This document shows positions 1 to 7,031 of a stretch of 63,645 nt of DNA, in pieces; the stretch's first letter is position 1, and every line of letters begins with the position of its first letter. This DNA comes from a virus. The notes beneath the pieces are model-generated. The model saw only the letters and a program-made list of their open reading frames with translations. It was not told the origin of the DNA and ran no database searches. Position numbers and translations under genes: made by a program. The DNA lies in the IMG/VR virus record IMGVR_UViG_3300017971_000297, positions 1 to 63,645 of that record. One strand, 5' to 3'.

Positions 1-201
1 AACCCCTGGGATAAGATCAAATTCAAGTGGGGTAAAGGCCATATGGTTGGTACCCTATCTAAGTATATAGGTGAAGACTACTGGTGGGTGTTATTTACAG
101 ATGGGTGTTTTGACAGGTGTGTAGAGATGAGAGGCTACATGTTCTCCCACGCCAACCCAGTTACCTACATGAGACGGAGCAAAGAATCTCGTGAGCAATA
201 A
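1..201 (+). CDS. Small SH3-like protein, C-terminal part (tail family)
   Basis: The frame is open from base 1 to the TAA at 199-201, so the start lies outside the window. The visible 66 residues contain short beta-strand-like stretches (MVGTLSKYIG, YWWVLFTDG) and end in NPVTYMRRSKESREQ. That ending matches the tails of the following genes, so this is a member of the same small-protein family. The next gene begins inside it, 11 bases before its end, which suggests coupled translation. Function unknown. Confidence 0.7.
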   Translation, partial: NPWDKIKFKWGKGHMVGTLSKYIGEDYWWVLFTDGCFDRCVEMRGYMFSHANPVTYMRRSKESREQ

Positions 202-418
202 TAAGTATAAGTTAGGTGATAGGGTTAGATTTAATAGTCAGAGGCTTAAAGGAGTAGGGGTAGTGGTGGCTATTTCTCAATTTGCTCCAGATTGTTATGT
301 GGTTCAAGGCCCGCCCCGAGCGGGTGGTCGCGGCCTCCGGATAGGCTTACACGAGAAAGAAATGAAATATGACACTATAGACTATATGAAATATATGAGA
401 AGGAAAAGGGAAGAATAG
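191..418 (+). CDS. Small SH3/KOW-like protein with YMK tail
   Basis: 75 residues from a GTG start that overlaps the previous gene. The N-terminus (KYKLGDRVRF) and the pattern of short strands resemble SH3 or KOW-like small barrels; this is fold inference from sequence pattern, not a match to a named family. The end, DTIDYMKYMRRKREE, carries the tail motif shared with its neighbours. The stop TAG overlaps the GTG of the next gene by one base. It belongs to a run of short accessory genes upstream of the packaging genes. Biochemical role unknown. Confidence 0.75.
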   Translation: MSNNKYKLGDRVRFNSQRLKGVGVVVAISQFAPDCYVVQGPPRAGGRGLRIGLHEKEMKYDTIDYMKYMRRKREE

Positions 419-666
419 TGGGTTGGAAACAAAAGTTACACCTATTTCAGTTGGGAGATAGAGTAAACTTTGATTACCTGGGCAGGAAAGTAACGGGGAA
501 GATTACAGGTATAAGGACCACTAAATCTCCCTATTCTGGATTCCCTCTATATCAGGAGTATACGGTAGAATTCTCGGATGGCCGCCGCATGAATATGTGC
601 TGCTGCAAAGAAAGTGACCTTATGCTGGCAGATACTATAGAGTATATGAAAAGGAAGAAACAGTGA
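418..666 (+). CDS. Small SH3/KOW-like protein with YMK tail
   Basis: 82 residues, GTG start overlapping the previous stop (TAGTG). LGDRVNFDYLGRKVTGKI near residue 12 is the typical 'GD-x-V' first strand of the family. A Cys triplet (CCC) near residue 62 is unusual but does not form a clear zinc site. It ends DTIEYMKRKKQ. The next gene begins at the GTG within GTGA at its stop, so expression is likely coupled along the run. Function unknown. Confidence 0.75.
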   Translation: MGWKQKLHLFQLGDRVNFDYLGRKVTGKITGIRTTKSPYSGFPLYQEYTVEFSDGRRMNMCCCKESDLMLADTIEYMKRKKQ

Positions 667-884
667 AATATAAGGTAGGAGACAAGATTAAGCTGTCTAC
701 GGGATATGAGTTTAGCCCGCAGGTGTATATCGGAACAGTAGTAAGAGAGCCTACCAAGAAGAATAATCTCTATTTGATAGAATTCAAGGCAGATGAGAGA
801 GGTACACAAAGAATATACCTAACCGCTGATCAAATTAGGCCTTTAAATGTAATGACTTATATGAAGCGAGGTAAAAAGAAGTGA
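663..884 (+). CDS. Small SH3/KOW-like protein with YMK tail
   Basis: 73 residues from GTG, overlapping the upstream stop by four bases (GTGA). It begins YKVGDKIKL, followed by strand-like segments (YIGTVVREP, LYLIEFKAD), and ends VMTYMKRGKKK. The N-terminal barrel-like region and the C-terminal tail place it in the same family as its neighbours. No enzymatic motif is visible. Role unknown. Confidence 0.75.
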   Translation: MKYKVGDKIKLSTGYEFSPQVYIGTVVREPTKKNNLYLIEFKADERGTQRIYLTADQIRPLNVMTYMKRGKKK

Positions 885-1093
885 AGTTTAAAGAGGGAGA
901 TAGTGCTTTATATACGGACGAGGAGGGTACAGTCCATAGAGTAAAGATCCTAGAAGCTTACCCCGTAACACGATGCTATATAATAACCCCTGTGATCAAC
1001 CAGGATACAGGACATACAACGGTGGCTGTAGCAGAATACTACTTAAAAATAGACTTGTTGAACTATATGGTTGATAGGAAGAGTAAAAAATGA
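881..1093 (+). CDS. Small SH3/KOW-like protein with degenerate YMK tail
   Basis: 70 residues, the fourth consecutive gene here with a GTG start overlapping the previous stop. It begins FKEGDSALY and has alternating hydrophobic strands. The tail reads LLNYMVDRKSKK: Tyr-Met is kept but the usual Lys/Arg after Met is Val, so it is a divergent member. The next gene starts in an ATGA overlap. Function unknown. Confidence 0.7.
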   Translation: MKFKEGDSALYTDEEGTVHRVKILEAYPVTRCYIITPVINQDTGHTTVAVAEYYLKIDLLNYMVDRKSKK

Positions 1094-1362
1094 CAAAATA
1101 TGCGTTAATTCCACTTTTAGCCCTAGTGGTTTTAGGATGTTTTCTACTTAAGGCTACCAGCGAGTTAGACAAGTCAATAGATTCCTTTTCTAAATCTATA
1201 GATAACCTAGAGTGTGTCTATGAAGTTACTGAAGGCTGGCCAGAGAAATTTCCTATGGAAGAGTTCAAGGAACGGATGCCAGATGCTCCCTGGACCAAGG
1301 AGAGTATAAACTCCTTCGTGGACTTATTGGTAGAAGATTGTATGAAAGCTAAAGGCTATTAG
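1090..1362 (+). CDS. Small membrane-anchored or lipoprotein-like protein
   Basis: 90 residues starting in an ATGA overlap. Residues 4-18 form a hydrophobic segment ending VVLGC. This could be a non-canonical lipobox (Leu at -2) or a plain membrane anchor. The rest is a charged, mostly helical domain with two further Cys residues (about 43 and 85). It lacks the YMK tail of its neighbours. It may sit at the inner or outer membrane; family not recognised. Confidence 0.6.
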   Translation: MTKYALIPLLALVVLGCFLLKATSELDKSIDSFSKSIDNLECVYEVTEGWPEKFPMEEFKERMPDAPWTKESINSFVDLLVEDCMKAKGY

Positions 1363-1436
1363 ATATACCCCTGAGATGCACCAGATTGCTCTGTATCGCG
1401 TTTTAATTGCTCAGGCATACCCAGATAGAGGCTAAA

Positions 1437-1673
1437 ATGATTAAGAAAGAGACTAAGATAACAAAAGTAGAACGAATACATACAGTTAGTGTTATTTGCG
1501 ATGTATGTAAGAAAGAGATCACTCCTGACGATACATATGAATGGCAGGAGATCCATTTTGTAGCCTTTACCGGAGGCTTTGGGTCAGTTTTTGGAGATGA
1601 TACTACTGTTCAATGTGAGATTTGCCAACACTGTCTGAAGAAGCTTATAGGACAATATTGCCGCTATGATTAG
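1437..1673 (+). CDS. Small zinc-ribbon protein
   Basis: 78 residues. The ATG at 1437 is chosen because AGAGG lies just upstream; a TTG 30 bases earlier is in frame but has no good ribosome site. Two CxxC pairs, CDVC near residue 22 and CEIC followed by HC near residue 63, suggest a four-Cys zinc ribbon with a long beta insertion. Such proteins often bind nucleic acid or protein, but no specific role can be assigned. The next gene starts inside its last codons. Confidence 0.65.
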   Translation: MIKKETKITKVERIHTVSVICDVCKKEITPDDTYEWQEIHFVAFTGGFGSVFGDDTTVQCEICQHCLKKLIGQYCRYD

Positions 1674-1944
1674 ATATTATAATGGAGATTGCGTGAAAGT
1701 ACAGGTATTCTTTCCGGGCAATCACAAGGGACCCAATACTAAGTGGGTTTCTGGTACAGTTATATCATGTGAGTACGGGAATCCAGAAGGCGTACATATG
1801 CCTGATAGCTATACAGTACTTTTAAAGCCCAGGAACGAGGAACTGTTTTCCTTCGGCTTTGGTGAAGTAGCTCCCATCTTAAGCGTAGGACCTAAATACA
1901 TTAAGAGAGACACTTTGGGGTATATGAGGAAGAATAAAAAATGA
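1666..1944 (+). CDS. Small SH3/KOW-like protein with YMK tail
   Basis: 92 residues, ATG start overlapping the previous gene by eight bases. It begins YYNGDCVKVQVFF, then a predicted beta region with WVSGTVISCEY, and ends DTLGYMRKNKK. The order barrel-like domain then basic tail is that of the genes at 191-1093. Overlaps the next start by four bases (ATGA). Function unknown. Confidence 0.75.
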   Translation: MIRYYNGDCVKVQVFFPGNHKGPNTKWVSGTVISCEYGNPEGVHMPDSYTVLLKPRNEELFSFGFGEVAPILSVGPKYIKRDTLGYMRKNKK

Positions 1945-2246
1945 GCAAAGACGATATCTTAGATGATCTTAAGGGTACTTGTGAGAAGTCTAGGCACCCC
2001 TATCTTAAAAAACCCCGATTCTATCGGGTTGTAAATAGGGGCAAAAAGCGGTGCCCCAACAGTAATAGCGGGCTTCATACTCCTGATAAATTGGAATGGG
2101 GAGTAGATTTAAGAGACGACAACCACATGGTAGACTTATGGTGCGGAGATTGCGGTAAGAAATTCAGGAAGATACCCTTCAGAGACTTACCGGAAGAATT
2201 TCAGGACCATATAAACAAGACGCTGGAGGAGAAAATTAATGTTTAA
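1941..2246 (+). CDS. Small zinc-binding-like protein
   Basis: 101 residues, ATGA start. Cys residues occur as a lone Cys near residue 14, KRCPN near 38 and CGDCG near 70. The last resembles one knuckle of a zinc ribbon, and the first knuckle is incomplete. The region between reads LEWGVDLRDDNHMVDLWCGDCG. It has no YMK tail. The next gene starts eight bases before its stop. Family and function not recognised. Confidence 0.6.
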   Translation: MSKDDILDDLKGTCEKSRHPYLKKPRFYRVVNRGKKRCPNSNSGLHTPDKLEWGVDLRDDNHMVDLWCGDCGKKFRKIPFRDLPEEFQDHINKTLEEKINV

Positions 2247-2490
2247 ATTTGGGGATTTTGTGAGAGTTACCTCCGGCCATCCGGAGTATAACTTCTGGTC
2301 TGAGGCTATAGGTATGGTATTAGATTCCTCTTGGTCTCCTCAGTCGGGTAACCAAGAGTATAGAGTAAGAATGACACATCCTACACTTACAGGCATACAT
2401 TATGATGCTACATTTGAAGGATGGCATTTAAGTTCGGTAGATACTATAGACTATATGAAGTACAGGAAAAGGAAAGAGTGGCAGGTATGA
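2239..2490 (+). CDS. Small SH3/KOW-like protein with YMK tail
   Basis: 83 residues. It begins FKFGDFVRVTSG and contains YRVRMTHP strand-like segments, ending DTIDYMKYRKRKEWQV. The tail core DTIDYMKY is identical to that of the protein at 191-418, good evidence for paralogy or a shared selected peptide. Its TGA overlaps the next ATG. Function unknown. Confidence 0.75.
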   Translation: MFKFGDFVRVTSGHPEYNFWSEAIGMVLDSSWSPQSGNQEYRVRMTHPTLTGIHYDATFEGWHLSSVDTIDYMKYRKRKEWQV

Positions 2491-2813
2491 ATAAGGCTGA
2501 GAGATTACTCAAGAAAAAGAAAAAATTTGAAGATAAAGCAGATCGTATCCATGGACTTATAGAGTATAGAAAGTGGCAAAATGAGGATTCTTTAAAATTC
2601 TCTGGAAGCCCAAACCAAGATAAACCTCTAGTACACATGGCTGCTAAAAGAGATTGGAAAAATGGGTCCCTGATACCTGCCGTTATGCTAGAAAACAACG
2701 TGATAGTCTCAGGAGTTGAGGAAATTCAACAATTTAGGGACTGGTTGACCGAAATGCTATCTGATTCCCTGACTTCAGAAATGCGTGAAATTAAAGAGAA
2801 AAACAATAAGTAA
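2487..2813 (+). CDS. Unrecognised charged small protein
   Basis: 108 residues. The ATG at 2487 overlaps the previous stop as ATGA, so it is preferred over an in-frame ATG 66 bases upstream inside the previous gene. The N-terminus is Lys-rich and helical (KAERLLKKKKKFEDKADRI) and the C-terminus is charged and helical. It is the last gene before a 193-base gap and closes the accessory run. No motif recognised. Confidence 0.6.
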   Translation: MNKAERLLKKKKKFEDKADRIHGLIEYRKWQNEDSLKFSGSPNQDKPLVHMAAKRDWKNGSLIPAVMLENNVIVSGVEEIQQFRDWLTEMLSDSLTSEMREIKEKNNK

Positions 2814-2831
2814 CATTTTTTACAGGAACAA

Positions 2832-2861
2832 TTGTTACTATTTTGTTTAACTATGTATAAG
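2832..2861 (+). promoter_or_regulatory. Possible sigma70-type promoter in the gap before the late genes
   Basis: In the 193-base gap at 2814-3006, TTGTTA (2832-2837) is followed after 18 bases by TATAAG (2856-2861). This is an imperfect match to -35/-10 boxes. The position, between the small accessory genes and the packaging/head genes, suits a promoter, but AT-rich DNA gives many chance matches. The rest of the gap holds a short AGGACA/TGTCCT inverted repeat near 2890-2923. Confidence 0.25.
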
Positions 2862-3006
2862 TATTGCCCTTATTATAGAGGCATCTTTAAGGACATGTGC
2901 CTGGGTGGTTAGCTTGTCCTCCTAGCCTGTTTCTTGCGGCTTTCTGCTGCTCACAGGTAACACTTTATTTGATTCGTATCTATCCCCACCTGAAGACGGA
3001 TTAACA

Positions 3007-3195
3007 ATGAAGCCGATAGTTGACTGCCCAGGCCTAAACCAATTAGCTAGGGCCATAGAACTTTGTGATGAAATACTCTCTAGCCACACCCAGGCCAAAA
3101 TAATTTCCCTTAAAGAGCATAGATTCATAAAGGAACTGAGAGCGGAACTTATAGAAGAATTTCGCCGTCTTAGCAGAAAGATGCTATTTGGATAA
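3007..3195 (+). CDS. Unrecognised small helical protein
   Basis: 62 residues, predicted mostly helical (QLARAIELCDEILSSH, then FIKELRAELIEEFRRL). It is the first gene after the 2814-3006 gap and lies nine bases before the next. Length and amphipathic helices would suit a small regulator or assembly factor, but nothing specific is visible. Confidence 0.5.
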   Translation: MKPIVDCPGLNQLARAIELCDEILSSHTQAKIISLKEHRFIKELRAELIEEFRRLSRKMLFG

Positions 3196-3204
3196 TGGGC
3201 AACT

Positions 3205-3594
3205 ATGGCATTCAAGAAATCCTTGAAAAAAGTCCTTCCTAATCCGGAAGATCAAGTCCAAATCCCCATTAAAGACGCACATTCGCTAGAAATATCCCCT
3301 ATTTGTAAAACGGAGAAAGAGTATACTGACAGGATGGTTCTTAGTATCGGCGGTCTTCACCGCAAGATAGGTATATTAAAAAGACCTGATGTATACGGAC
3401 CTGAAGATATTATAGAGGAAAAACTAGCTCTAGAGTCTGTGGGTGCTGAATTGATCATTCCGAGTATCATTAAGCCCCTAGGATTATCCAATCCTGACTG
3501 GATTACATATCTAGTACTGTTTACGCATGATAAAAAGCTGTTTGTATGCCCTGCGGACTTTGATTCATTTTCCGATATGAGGTACGGGAGGTAG
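3205..3594 (+). CDS. Unrecognised protein, 129 aa
   Basis: 129 residues with a basic N-terminus (FKKSLKKVLP) and a mixed alpha/beta body ending FVCPADFDSFSDMRYGR. It has no recognisable catalytic motif or membrane segment. Its stop codon sits at the edge of the structured intergenic element at 3593-3707. It is placed a few genes upstream of terminase, where phages often carry small DNA-binding or head-related genes. Confidence 0.5.
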   Translation: MAFKKSLKKVLPNPEDQVQIPIKDAHSLEISPICKTEKEYTDRMVLSIGGLHRKIGILKRPDVYGPEDIIEEKLALESVGAELIIPSIIKPLGLSNPDWITYLVLFTHDKKLFVCPADFDSFSDMRYGR

Positions 3595-3707
3595 ACGAGG
3601 GTAACTTCGGTTACTCTCATGTGATTCCTCCCATTACTTAGTAAGCCTAAGTAACTTCCTCCTCGTCTGTTGGGTGGAGGGGCTAGTATTGCTGGTCCCT
3701 CCCCCGA
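3593..3707 (+). other. Structured intergenic element (multi-hairpin RNA candidate)
   Basis: An 8 bp perfect stem, AGACGAGG (3593-3600) with CCTCGTCT (3661-3668), encloses two hairpins. One is GTAAC-TTCG-GTTAC (3601-3614), a cUUCGg tetraloop; the other is CTTAG/CTAAG (3637-3651). Together they would make a three-way junction. A separate GC-rich hairpin follows, with GGAGGG (3676-3681) pairing CCCTCC (3697-3702), extended by GGG/CCC. No reading frame explains this. It could be an RNA processing site, a small RNA, or a terminator-like element lacking a clear U-tract. Confidence 0.55.
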
Positions 3708-3725
3708 CAATTTGTGAGAATTATT

Positions 3726-3935
3726 ATGAAAATTAGGTTAGATCCTTCAAAAAATAGTGATGATTCCCGTATGATAGACGGAGCCCTAAAGATACTAAGT
3801 GCTTTAGGGGGAGGTATCCTAGAGTTAGGCCCTGGAATTTATACATCTAAAGGGATTCGTGTTCCTTCGGGGTGTGTTATTACGGGCAAGGGAATAGGTA
3901 CTCCTATCACCAGTAGTATAACCAAAAAGAAGTAA
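3726..3935 (+). CDS. Beta-helix-like microprotein (N-terminal cap type)
   Basis: 69 residues from the ATG at 3726; a GTG 12 bases earlier is possible. Its middle, GGGILELGPGIYTSKGI, matches the entry motif of pectate-lyase/tailspike beta-helices and resembles GGGIVQLLTGTY and GGGIVQLLEGTY in the two spike genes at 38321 and 41552. Here the protein stops where a helix would continue, and a second strand-rich microprotein follows ten bases later. It may be a relic of a spike or a small two-part protein. Confidence 0.55.
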   Translation: MKIRLDPSKNSDDSRMIDGALKILSALGGGILELGPGIYTSKGIRVPSGCVITGKGIGTPITSSITKKK

Positions 3936-3944
3936 GGAGTCGCC

Positions 3945-4115
3945 ATGACGCTCAATACTAACGCCATTTTAAGACATGTGGTGGTTGCTGGTGATGTCCA
4001 TATCGTAGGAAATAATGTACGTGTGGAAAAGTGTACTATTACCGGCAATATCTTGGTCAAAGATACAGCCAAAAACTCTAAAATACGTAATAATCGGTTT
4101 TTATTAAGGAGGTAG
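3945..4115 (+). CDS. Beta-helix-like microprotein, second part
   Basis: 56 residues, start ATG at 3945 with AAGGAG upstream. The sequence repeats short strand-turn units (HVVVAGDVHIVGNNV, then KCTITGNILV, then KIRNNRF) like successive rungs of a right-handed beta-helix. It lies ten bases downstream of another beta-helix-like microprotein in a different reading frame with its own ribosome site. The pair could be a split gene or two interacting proteins. Function unknown. Confidence 0.55.
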   Translation: MTLNTNAILRHVVVAGDVHIVGNNVRVEKCTITGNILVKDTAKNSKIRNNRFLLRR

Positions 4116-4124
4116 AGAGTCCAG

Positions 4125-4319
4125 ATGGACCCTGCTAGTTTATCAATTGTAGAAGAAGGGGTTTCAGACCCACCTAGAGGAAGCGAATTAGTGGAGTGGT
4201 ATGAATTTTTGGGTGTTATGATCCTTTGGGACCTAGCCCGCTCGGTGTTTACAGCTTGGTTGACTAAATATTGGCTTAGTAAGCGTCCAGCGAAGGAAAG
4301 GAAAGCCCAGGATGCCTAA
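4125..4319 (+). CDS. Small protein with one possible membrane helix
   Basis: 64 residues. Residues about 22-50 are hydrophobic and aromatic (EWYEFLGVMILWDLARSVF) and could be a membrane or membrane-surface helix. The C-terminus is basic (KRPAKERKAQDA). It overlaps the next gene by eight bases and lies two genes before small terminase. No family recognised. Confidence 0.5.
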   Translation: MDPASLSIVEEGVSDPPRGSELVEWYEFLGVMILWDLARSVFTAWLTKYWLSKRPAKERKAQDA

Positions 4320-4638
4320 GATTCGCCACAGAGGGTCTATTAGATACTCGGAACCTACCGATATTGAGAAGCCAGATAAGCTTATCGATACAGACGAATT
4401 ACATATTGAGCGGCAGAAGCCTAATCGTGTAAAATTAGGCATCGAAGAGGGTGAGACCCGCTTTCCACCCGAGTCCGTAGCGCCTAATAAGCGGAAGTAC
4501 GACGAAAAAGGGCGTTATGTCAAGCACCAAAAGAGTGTTCAGAAGAAAAAGGAGGAACGAAAAGTTCCTTCAATGACGGAAATTATGAAAAATTCCTCTC
4601 TTTCTAACCCATACCGGAAGAAAAATGGCGGAAAGTAA
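4312..4638 (+). CDS. Basic low-complexity protein upstream of terminase
   Basis: 108 residues, highly charged and probably disordered (many Lys, Arg, Glu and Pro). It begins PKIRHRGSIRY; the HRG triplet after a basic residue also occurs in the basic proteins at 7266 and 8375. It overlaps the small terminase candidate by 14 bases. It may bind DNA or a virion partner, but this is inference from composition only. Confidence 0.5.
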   Translation: MPKIRHRGSIRYSEPTDIEKPDKLIDTDELHIERQKPNRVKLGIEEGETRFPPESVAPNKRKYDEKGRYVKHQKSVQKKKEERKVPSMTEIMKNSSLSNPYRKKNGGK

Positions 4639-5179
4639 GCAAAAAGATGTAAAATTGGCCGAAATTCCAGTGAATGCTAGTGAAGAGGCAGCTAAAAAGC
4701 GCCTTAGAAACCTATCTAAAGACGGCTGGAGTGTTGTACAGCTATTTTTACAGGAAATTCAAGCCAACGACCTGGTCAAAGAGGTGTTAGGGGGTACTAA
4801 AGTTACTCTCACTAACCAAATTGAGGTATTGAAAGAGAGAATCGAGTTAGAATTCGAAGACGACGAAGAGGTTAAAAAGTTAATTCAGGCAACTTTTCCT
4901 ACATATAACACTATTCGTAGGTGGACTAAGGCCAAAGACTGGCAAGACGCTGTGTATGGTAGCATTAAGTATGCTAATTTATTCGATAACTTCCATAAAG
5001 CGAAAGTTATTGAGGGCGTATATAAGAAAGCTACGGCAGATGGACGCCAGGATATGAAAGCCGCAGAGCTTTACTTTAAGATCGAGGCTGATGTGTTCGG
5101 TAAAAATAAAGATAAAGGGGCTGAAAGTCTGCAAGACGAGTTGACGAGCGTGGTATTAGGGAAAAAGAAGTCTAAGTAA
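4625..5179 (+). CDS. terS: Terminase small subunit (candidate)
   Basis: 184 residues, directly upstream of the large terminase with a nine-base gap, the usual place of the small subunit. Small terminases bind the packaging start site on phage DNA and regulate the large subunit. Near residues 96-110 the segment TYNTIRRWTKAKDW looks like a helix-turn-helix recognition region. The remainder is helical and acidic in the middle (EFEDDEEVKK), with a Lys-rich end. Length suits the family. The call rests on position, size and the helix-turn-helix-like segment, not on a family signature. Confidence 0.6.
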   Translation: MAESKQKDVKLAEIPVNASEEAAKKRLRNLSKDGWSVVQLFLQEIQANDLVKEVLGGTKVTLTNQIEVLKERIELEFEDDEEVKKLIQATFPTYNTIRRWTKAKDWQDAVYGSIKYANLFDNFHKAKVIEGVYKKATADGRQDMKAAELYFKIEADVFGKNKDKGAESLQDELTSVVLGKKKSK

Positions 5180-5188
5180 GGATGAGGA

Positions 5189-6682
5189 ATGGAAGCCTAC
5201 GTTGAGTATGGTGAACCTTTAAAATTACATGAGCTGCACATTGAGGAGTTGGTCAAAACTCTAGAAGCTAAGGGCGTTAAGCTTGTTTCTTCTAAAATTG
5301 GCCCCCTGACTCCTAAGCAGGCACTGATTTGCAATGATGAAGCTCGGTTTAAGGTAGTAGCGTGCGGACGTAGGTTTGGGAAGTCGATGCTATGTACACT
5401 TATCGCCCTGGCAGTACTATTACAGCCGGGACGAAAGGTGTGGGTAGTAGCTAAAGACTACGGACTCACGGATAGGGTCTTTAAAGAACTCTATCATTTG
5501 GTGGTAAATGAACTAAAGCTCGCTAAGAGTAAGTCCATGTATCACCGGTTTGTTACCCTAAACAACGGAAGTGAGTTTAGGGGCAAGTCCTGCACCAACC
5601 GAACCTCTTTAGTTGGTGATGCTGTTGATCTCATAATTTGGGATGAGGCTGCTCTAGAAGAGCAAGGAGAAGATATATGGAACCAGGAGCTTCGGCCCTG
5701 TTTAACTGACCGAAAAGGTTCAGCTATCTTTATTTCTACTCCTAGGGGCCGTAATCACTTTTATGAGTGGTATAAGCTAGGCAAAAAAGGTGAATTTGTA
5801 CGCAATGCTTTAGAAGAAGCAGATTCAGAACTATCGGAAGAAGACATTGCTATCTCTGACTGGTCTTCATACAAGTTTACCTCTTATGCCAACACTACTG
5901 AAGAAGGGGGATATTTAGATAGGGCTGAGATTGATGCGGCTAGACTGACTCTACCGCCGCTGAAGTTTCGTCAGGAGTATCTGGCAGATTTTACGGCTGT
6001 TTCTGATAGAACCTTTCCAGAGTTTAATTTCGACACACAGCTTATAGACGAAGACTTTGGTGGAAATATCATACAGCCCAATAATCCGGAAGTTTACGCC
6101 AGCATGGACTTTAACTATTCTACACCATGTACTACTCTCTACGCCCAAATGGATGGAAACTTAAATATTTTCATTTTCGATGAGTTTGTCCCTCCAGAAG
6201 CTCAAACTACAGTTCATGCCCAAGCGAAGCAATTGTTAGAGATGGATGCTAAATTAGGAGGGGCAATAAAAGTAGTTGTAGCTGATATTGCGGGCAAACA
6301 AAAAGATTTGGCTGGAAGAAGTGCCTGGGATGATTTAAATTCTTGGGGAATCTATCCCACAGGCAGGAAGCAAAGGATAGAGACGGGCTGTGACCTGATC
6401 CGCCTCTGGTGTAAGTACCCTGTCATAGATGAGAAGGGGAAAATACTCTTTGAGGAAGATGGATTAACTCCCATAACATATCCTAAACTATTTGTACATA
6501 AGAGATGTGAAAGTCTTATTTATGCCCTAGAAACTGCCACTGCGCCAGAAACCCAAGGAGGATTGCTGAAAGAGGGATATAAAAAGGACGGTAAAACGGA
6601 CGGACCCTTGGATGCTCTCCGGTATTTATTGGTATATTTGCTCCATGATTCCGGTTATGTAGGAGCAGTTCCAGTAATTTAA
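5189..6682 (+). CDS. terL: Terminase large subunit (packaging ATPase/nuclease)
   Basis: 497 residues. It drives DNA into the prohead by ATP hydrolysis and cuts the concatemer. The ATPase domain shows a Walker A of the terminase type, CGRRFGKSM (59-67), a Walker B LIIWDEAA (148-155) with Asp152-Glu153, and the coupling motif STPRGR (183-188). The C-terminal RNase H-like nuclease has acidic residues in MDFNY (Asp307), VVADIAG (Asp366) and GPLDALRY (Asp474). The length is normal and all key residues are present. It acts with the portal at 8618 and the small subunit just upstream. Confidence 0.95.
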   Translation: MEAYVEYGEPLKLHELHIEELVKTLEAKGVKLVSSKIGPLTPKQALICNDEARFKVVACGRRFGKSMLCTLIALAVLLQPGRKVWVVAKDYGLTDRVFKELYHLVVNELKLAKSKSMYHRFVTLNNGSEFRGKSCTNRTSLVGDAVDLIIWDEAALEEQGEDIWNQELRPCLTDRKGSAIFISTPRGRNHFYEWYKLGKKGEFVRNALEEADSELSEEDIAISDWSSYKFTSYANTTEEGGYLDRAEIDAARLTLPPLKFRQEYLADFTAVSDRTFPEFNFDTQLIDEDFGGNIIQPNNPEVYASMDFNYSTPCTTLYAQMDGNLNIFIFDEFVPPEAQTTVHAQAKQLLEMDAKLGGAIKVVVADIAGKQKDLAGRSAWDDLNSWGIYPTGRKQRIETGCDLIRLWCKYPVIDEKGKILFEEDGLTPITYPKLFVHKRCESLIYALETATAPETQGGLLKEGYKKDGKTDGPLDALRYLLVYLLHDSGYVGAVPVI

Positions 6683-6702
6683 GCCAAGTAAAAGGAAAAA
6701 AC

Positions 6703-7029
6703 ATGACTGACAGTATTATTCAAAATAGACGTATGATACGTCAAAGATTTGACCCGACAGCTTTTCATCAGACAGTAGAACTAGACGCGGTCACTACTTC
6801 CGACAAGGTAAAACTTGATGTCGTAGCGACAAAGATCACTGTTCAGCCCCCAACCGGTATGACTATTACGGTAGATGTATCCTTGGACGGAATTCGGTGG
6901 ACCCAAGTAGTTACAGGCCTCACAGCCCTGTTTACTTATGGAGACGCCATTGGTGATCATCTAGTTAAACATGTGAGAATAACGAGAACTGCTGGTTCTT
7001 CGGGGAAAGTAATAATTGTTGGAGCCTAA
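6703..7029 (+). CDS. Unrecognised beta-rich protein, possible virion component
   Basis: 108 residues, start ATG with AAAGGAAAA upstream. The sequence alternates hydrophobic and polar residues in a strand-rich pattern (KITVQPPTGMTITVDVSL, KHVRITRT) without helices, like small jelly-roll or decoration proteins. It lies between terminase and portal, a position often used by head accessory genes. No family signature is visible, so the structural role is inference. Confidence 0.45.
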   Translation: MTDSIIQNRRMIRQRFDPTAFHQTVELDAVTTSDKVKLDVVATKITVQPPTGMTITVDVSLDGIRWTQVVTGLTALFTYGDAIGDHLVKHVRITRTAGSSGKVIIVGA

Positions 7030-7031
7030 GT

